This document shows, piece by piece, positions 60,844 through 64,000 of a DNA stretch of 64,000 bases (within the stretch, counting starts at the first letter, position 1; each line of letters opens with the position of its first letter). The stretch is from assembly GCF_004519295.1 (NCBI RefSeq), contig NZ_SOZH01000003.1:558001-622000 (forward strand), read 5' to 3'. Under the pieces are notes generated by a model, which saw only the letters and a program-made list of their open reading frames with translations, did not search any database and was not told where the DNA came from. Both the position numbers and the translations under genes were made by a program. This DNA comes from Cellulosimicrobium funkei. Its GTDB lineage: Bacteria > Actinomycetota > Actinomycetes > Actinomycetales > Cellulomonadaceae.

Positions 60844-61928
60844 GCTGCTCCTCCGGTCAGGGGTCGGTCGGTGGTCTCGGTCGCACCCGGTGCGGCGTGC
60901 GGTGCCGATGGCGGGACGGCCCCGGCGGAAGGTCGGGCGGACGTCTCGGCGGGCGGTTCGGCGGGCGGTTCGAAGGACAGCTCGGCGGACGCAGCCGCGG
61001 CGCGGGCGACCGCGACGACCGGGGGCGGGCCGCCGTCGGGCCCCGGCTGCCACGCGACGGCCTGCGCCGCGGCGGCCTCGAGCGCCTCGTCCTCGAACGC
61101 CGCGCCGTCGGCCCGGCCCGGGTCGCCCGCGCGCAGCCACCAGAAGTACTCGCGGTTGCCGCTCGGACCGGGGAGCGGGCTCGGCACGACGGCGAGCGGC
61201 CGAAGGCCGACCAGCGCGGCGTGCCGCGCGACCGCGGCGACGACCTCGACGTGCAGCGCCGGGTCGCGCACGACCCCGCCGCTGCCGAGCCGCTCGCGGC
61301 CGACCTCGAACTGAGGCTTCACGAGGAGCAGGAGGTCCGTCCCGGGCCCGACGACGCCGGCCACCGCGGGCAGGACCATCGCCAGCGAGATGAACGAGAG
61401 GTCGCCGACCACGACGTCGGGCACGACCCCCACGTGCTCGGGCGACAGGTCGCGCACGTTGAGCGCCTCGTGCACGACGACGCGCGGGTCGGCGCGCAGC
61501 GCGGGCACGAGCTGGTCGTGGCCCACGTCGACCGCGACGACCTCGCGCGCGCCGCGCCGCAGCAGCACGTCGGTGAAACCCCCGGTCGACGCACCGAGGT
61601 CGAGGCACCGCGCGCCGTCGACCACCGGGCCGCGGGGCAGCGCCCCCGACTCCGCCGAGCTCTCGCCCGCGACCGCGTCGAGCGCGTCGAGCGCGTCGAG
61701 GACGCCCGCGAGCTTGAACGCGGCCCGGGACGCGTAGCCCGGGTCGTGCGGGTCGGGGGCCACCTCGACGACGTCCTCCGGGCCGACGCCGGTCGACGGC
61801 TTGGTCAGCACCGTCCCGGCACGCGTCACGCGGCCCGCCGCGACGAGCTCCGCCGCGTGCCGACGTGACCGTGCGAGCCCGCGCCGGACGAGCTCGCCGT
61901 CCAGCCGGGCGCCGTCCCGCTCCCCCAC
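60840..61928 (-). CDS. tlyA: TlyA family rRNA 2'-O-methyltransferase/hemolysin
   Basis: A 362-aa protein. An S4 RNA-binding domain (~5-65, LDGELVRRGLARSRRHAAELVAAGRV) precedes an FtsJ/RrmJ-like methyltransferase (ARCLDLGASTGGFTDVLLRRG, VVVGDLSFISLAMVLP, LLLLVKPQFEVGRE). TlyA methylates 16S and 23S rRNA and affects capreomycin sensitivity. It carries an Ala/Pro-rich C-terminal extension of about 90 residues not needed for the core fold. GTG start. Coupled to nadK. Confidence 0.94.
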   Translation of the reverse strand: MGERDGARLDGELVRRGLARSRRHAAELVAAGRVTRAGTVLTKPSTGVGPEDVVEVAPDPHDPGYASRAAFKLAGVLDALDALDAVAGESSAESGALPRGPVVDGARCLDLGASTGGFTDVLLRRGAREVVAVDVGHDQLVPALRADPRVVVHEALNVRDLSPEHVGVVPDVVVGDLSFISLAMVLPAVAGVVGPGTDLLLLVKPQFEVGRERLGSGGVVRDPALHVEVVAAVARHAALVGLRPLAVVPSPLPGPSGNREYFWWLRAGDPGRADGAAFEDEALEAAAAQAVAWQPGPDGGPPPVVAVARAAAASAELSFEPPAEPPAETSARPSAGAVPPSAPHAAPGATETTDRPLTGGAA

Positions 61929-61930
61929 GC

Positions 61931-62134
61931 TCAGTCCTCCGCGCGGGCCAGCTCGGCGACCAGCGCGTCGTGCACGGCCTCCAGCACCCCCACGTGGTCG
62001 GTGGTCGCGAGGCCGTCCAGCTCGGCGAGACGGGCGAGCACGGGCTCGAGCGACCCCTCGGCGTCGCCGACGCCCGGGTCGGCCGCGCGGCCCGGAGGCG
62101 GACCGGGCACGGGTCGCTGCGGACCGTCCGACAT
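61931..62134 (-). CDS. Small conserved-type hypothetical protein (67 aa)
   Basis: Encoded between the HAD phosphatase and tlyA, where other actinobacteria also have a small ORF (Rv1693-like position). The C-terminal half, EPVLARLAELDGLATTDHVGVLEAVHDALVAELARAED, is predicted helical; the N-terminus is Pro/Gly-rich. ATG with ACAGGAGGCAGG upstream is a good ribosome site and sets the start; a longer reading exists. It ends 2 bases before tlyA. Function unknown. Confidence 0.75.
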   Translation of the reverse strand: MSDGPQRPVPGPPPGRAADPGVGDAEGSLEPVLARLAELDGLATTDHVGVLEAVHDALVAELARAED

Positions 62135-62281
62135 GTCCTGCCTCCTGTCTGGTCGCTCGTCGCCCGGGGTCGCCCCGGGACCGCGGACCACGCTACCGGT
62201 AGCGTCCCACGGACGACCGTGCGCGGTGCCGGAAGCGCGCCGCGCGCCGCGCGTCGCCGCCGTGGTCCGCCCCGCGTGCCG

Positions 62282-63304
62282 TCAGTGCGTCCCCACCGGG
62301 AGGTCGGGGACGCTCGCCGGGTCGACGGGCAGGCCCTCGTCGACCACCGCCCAGGCGGCCGACGCCGCGGCCCGCACCGTGTCGATCGTCGCCGCGCCAC
62401 GCACGTCCAGCCGGAGTGCGCCGTCGTCGACGCGCGCCGCGCTGTCACCGCACGTCCACCAGCCCTCGGCGCCGCGCTCGGGCGCGGGGTGCGGCTCCAG
62501 GAGGCTGCGCAGGTCTGCGCCCACGTAGTGGGGCCGCAGCCCGGGCTCCGCGAGGATCGCGTCCCGCGCGGTGCTCACGCCCGTGAGCACGTGCAGACCG
62601 GGGTAGCCCCCGGCACGCGCTCCGGCGAGGTCGGTGTCCAGGCGGTCGCCGACGACCAGCGGCGCCCGCGCGCCTGCCCGGTCGATCGCGAGGCCGTACA
62701 TCGTGGGCGACGGCTTGCCCGCGCTGTCGGGCGTCACGCCCGTGGCGGCCCGCACCGCCCCGACGAGCGCCCCGTTGCCGGGCGCGAACCCGCGGGCCGT
62801 CGGGAGGGACAGGTCGAGGTTGCTCGCCACGTGCCAGGCACCGCGCTGGACGGCGTAGGCGGCCTCGGCGAGCTGGGTCCAGCCGAGCTCGGGCGCGAAA
62901 CCCTGCGCGACGGCGTCCGGCTCGTCGTCCGCGCTCGCCACGACGACGAAGCCCGCCTCGCGGACCGCCGTCAGCAGACCCGCGCCACCGACGACGAGGA
63001 CGCGCGCACCCGGCTCGAGCCGGGTCCGCAGGAGGGCCGCGGCGGCCTGCGCCGCGGTCATCACCTCGTCCGGCGTCGTCGGGATGTCGAGACCGGTGAG
63101 CTGCTCCGCGACCGACTCGGGCTCGCGGGACGCGTTGTTCGTCACGAAGACGAGCCGCATCCCGCGCCCCCGCGCGGCCGTGAGGCCCTCGGACGCGTGC
63201 TCGATCGGCTCGTGCCCGCGGTACGCGACCCCGTCGAGGTCGACGAGCGCGAGGTCGTAGCGGTCCGCGAGGGCGACGTCGCTCGCGAGCAGGCCCGCGC
63301 TCAC
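62282..63304 (-). CDS. HAD-IIA family phosphatase (NagD/p-nitrophenyl phosphatase-like)
   Basis: A 340-aa hydrolase of HAD subclass IIA. Motif I is LVDLDGVAYRG with nucleophile D22 and acid D24, motif II FVTNNASREP, the C2 cap follows, motif III includes GKPSPTMYGLA, and motif IV is LVVGDRLDTDLAGARAGG. A C-terminal region of about 70 residues lies beyond the HAD core. GTG start overlaps the stop of the TPR gene. The substrate is a small sugar or nucleotide phosphate, not determinable here. Confidence 0.9.
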   Translation of the reverse strand: MSAGLLASDVALADRYDLALVDLDGVAYRGHEPIEHASEGLTAARGRGMRLVFVTNNASREPESVAEQLTGLDIPTTPDEVMTAAQAAAALLRTRLEPGARVLVVGGAGLLTAVREAGFVVVASADDEPDAVAQGFAPELGWTQLAEAAYAVQRGAWHVASNLDLSLPTARGFAPGNGALVGAVRAATGVTPDSAGKPSPTMYGLAIDRAGARAPLVVGDRLDTDLAGARAGGYPGLHVLTGVSTARDAILAEPGLRPHYVGADLRSLLEPHPAPERGAEGWWTCGDSAARVDDGALRLDVRGAATIDTVRAAASAAWAVVDEGLPVDPASVPDLPVGTH

Positions 63305-64000
63305 CGGTCGCCCCTGTCCGTCGCGTGCTCGTCCGTCTCGCGCTCGTCCGAGCCGGACGACGCCGGCCCGGGCTCGTCCGCGTGGGGAGCACCGCCGGGC
63401 TCGTCGGTCGTGGCGTCGGGCTCTTCCGAGCCGTCCGTGTCGCCGTCCTCCTCCTCGAGCTCCTCGCTCAGGTCGTAGACGACGACGTCCTCGTCCTCCT
63501 CGCCCAGCGCGGCCGCCAGCAGGCGCGCGTCGATGCCGGCGAGGATCTCGGCGGCCTCCTCCGTGCGGCCGGCGAGCTCCAGGACGGACGCGCGCGCCTG
63601 GAGCACGCGGGCGCCGAGCTCGCCGCCGCGGCCGACCGGCGGCACGTTGTCGAGCGCCGCGAGAGCGGCGTCGAGCTCGCCGAGGTCGACGCGCGCGCCG
63701 CTCACGACGATCGCCAGCTCGGTCCGGCCGACATCGTCCAGGGTCGCGGCCTCGTCCGACGACGCGAGGGCGAGCGCGCGCTCGGGCCGCCCCAGACCGC
63801 GCTCGCAGTCGGCCATGATCGGCAGGTGCTCCGAGGACCCGTTGAGACGGCGCACCGTGCGCAGCTCGCGCAGCGCCTCGGCGTACCGACCGGTCCGGTA
63901 GGCCGTCAGGCCCGCGGCCTCGCGCGCCACGTCGACGCGACCCGCACGACGCACCGCGGCCTGGGCGTGCTCGTACGCGAGCTCCGGGTCGGTGTCGATG
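63301..64000 (-). CDS. Tetratricopeptide-like protein (5' end beyond window)
   Basis: The reading frame is open from the window edge to the stop; at least 232 codons are visible and translation continues upstream. Helical TPR-like repeats (AREAAGLTAYRTGRYAEALRELRTVRRL, LALASSDEAATLDDVGRTELAIVVSGARVDLGELDAALAALDNV) are followed by a strongly acidic, disordered C-terminus of about 75 residues. The position matches Rv1691, a TPR protein. Function unknown; it may bind a protein partner. Confidence 0.8.
   Translation of the reverse strand, partial: IDTDPELAYEHAQAAVRRAGRVDVAREAAGLTAYRTGRYAEALRELRTVRRLNGSSEHLPIMADCERGLGRPERALALASSDEAATLDDVGRTELAIVVSGARVDLGELDAALAALDNVPPVGRGGELGARVLQARASVLELAGRTEEAAEILAGIDARLLAAALGEEDEDVVVYDLSEELEEEDGDTDGSEEPDATTDEPGGAPHADEPGPASSGSDERETDEHATDRGDR

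Overview
The window looks like chromosomal core DNA of a very GC-rich actinobacterium. Third codon positions are almost all G or C, and GTG starts are frequent. Several actinobacterial signature families are present: SepH, SteA, MctB/SteB, DUF3710, DUF4193, DUF3093, DUF3159 and a SARP/BTAD regulator. A Micrococcales genus related to Cellulomonas or Cellulosimicrobium would fit, but that is an impression and was not computed. I found no insertion sequence, prophage, integrase, CRISPR array, tRNA or rRNA. Genes are densely packed: no gap between supported genes exceeds 300 bases, and the largest (44921-45199, 14756-15032, 16542-16798, 23258-23503) are described where they hold something.

Layout. 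1-2529: the 3' part of a GuaB1-type IMPDH/GMP reductase relative, a CoA-pyrophosphatase-like NUDIX protein, and an arginase-fold protein with altered metal ligands. 2639-5902: aconitase, with a 36-bp perfect AT-rich palindrome in its upstream region, and a small unknown gene. 5981-15884: RNA m5U methyltransferase, KimA-like K+ transporter, two TrkA-type RCK proteins (ceoB, ceoC), DUF3159, OB-fold, DUF3710, dut, DUF3093, DUF4193 and suhB. This is the order I recall for M. tuberculosis Rv2689c-Rv2701c, without a cei homologue. 15888-25954: TRIC-type channel, sepH, tdk, a phosphodiesterase-like protein, DUF5998, a GNAT/acyl-CoA-synthetase fusion, and a topoisomerase IV/gyrase A subunit. 26052-28874: PAS-PP2C phosphatase, lysoplasmalogenase, DinB-like protein. 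28902-31930: assimilatory nitrite reductase nirBD. 32157-33680: a DUF2637 membrane protein with a C-terminal HTH. 33855-40891: a complete sufR-B-D-Rieske-C-S-U-T operon. Divergent from it are an ABC-2 exporter pair and ctaA (41097-43875). 43925-50631: a patatin-like lipase, a DrrAB-type ABC exporter and a SARP/NB-ARC/TPR regulator around a shared 279-bp control region. 50672-64000: NUDIX, pyrG, murJ, a GT4-type transferase, steB/mctB, steA, recN, nadK, tlyA, a small protein, a HAD phosphatase and a TPR protein. This matches the Rv1700-Rv1691 block, with murJ and the GT4 gene inserted.

How the genes work together. The suf block builds iron-sulfur clusters for neighbours that need them (aconitase, NirB). 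The ceoB/ceoC/KimA set is a potassium module. The SteA-SteB-MurJ-GT4 set sits at the interface of cell-wall precursor handling and daughter-cell separation. The patatin/Drr/SARP set is the most pathway-like accessory region.

Regulatory structure is unusually readable. At least six genes have a TANNNT -10 box 6-7 bases before the start codon, as expected for leaderless mRNAs. Several strong hairpins lacking U-tracts sit at operon ends; two of these, flanking the DUF2637 gene, are near-identical copies. The region between the patatin and Drr genes carries three 9-bp direct repeats at helical spacing, and a 19-codon leader ORF behind a near-perfect Shine-Dalgarno sequence.
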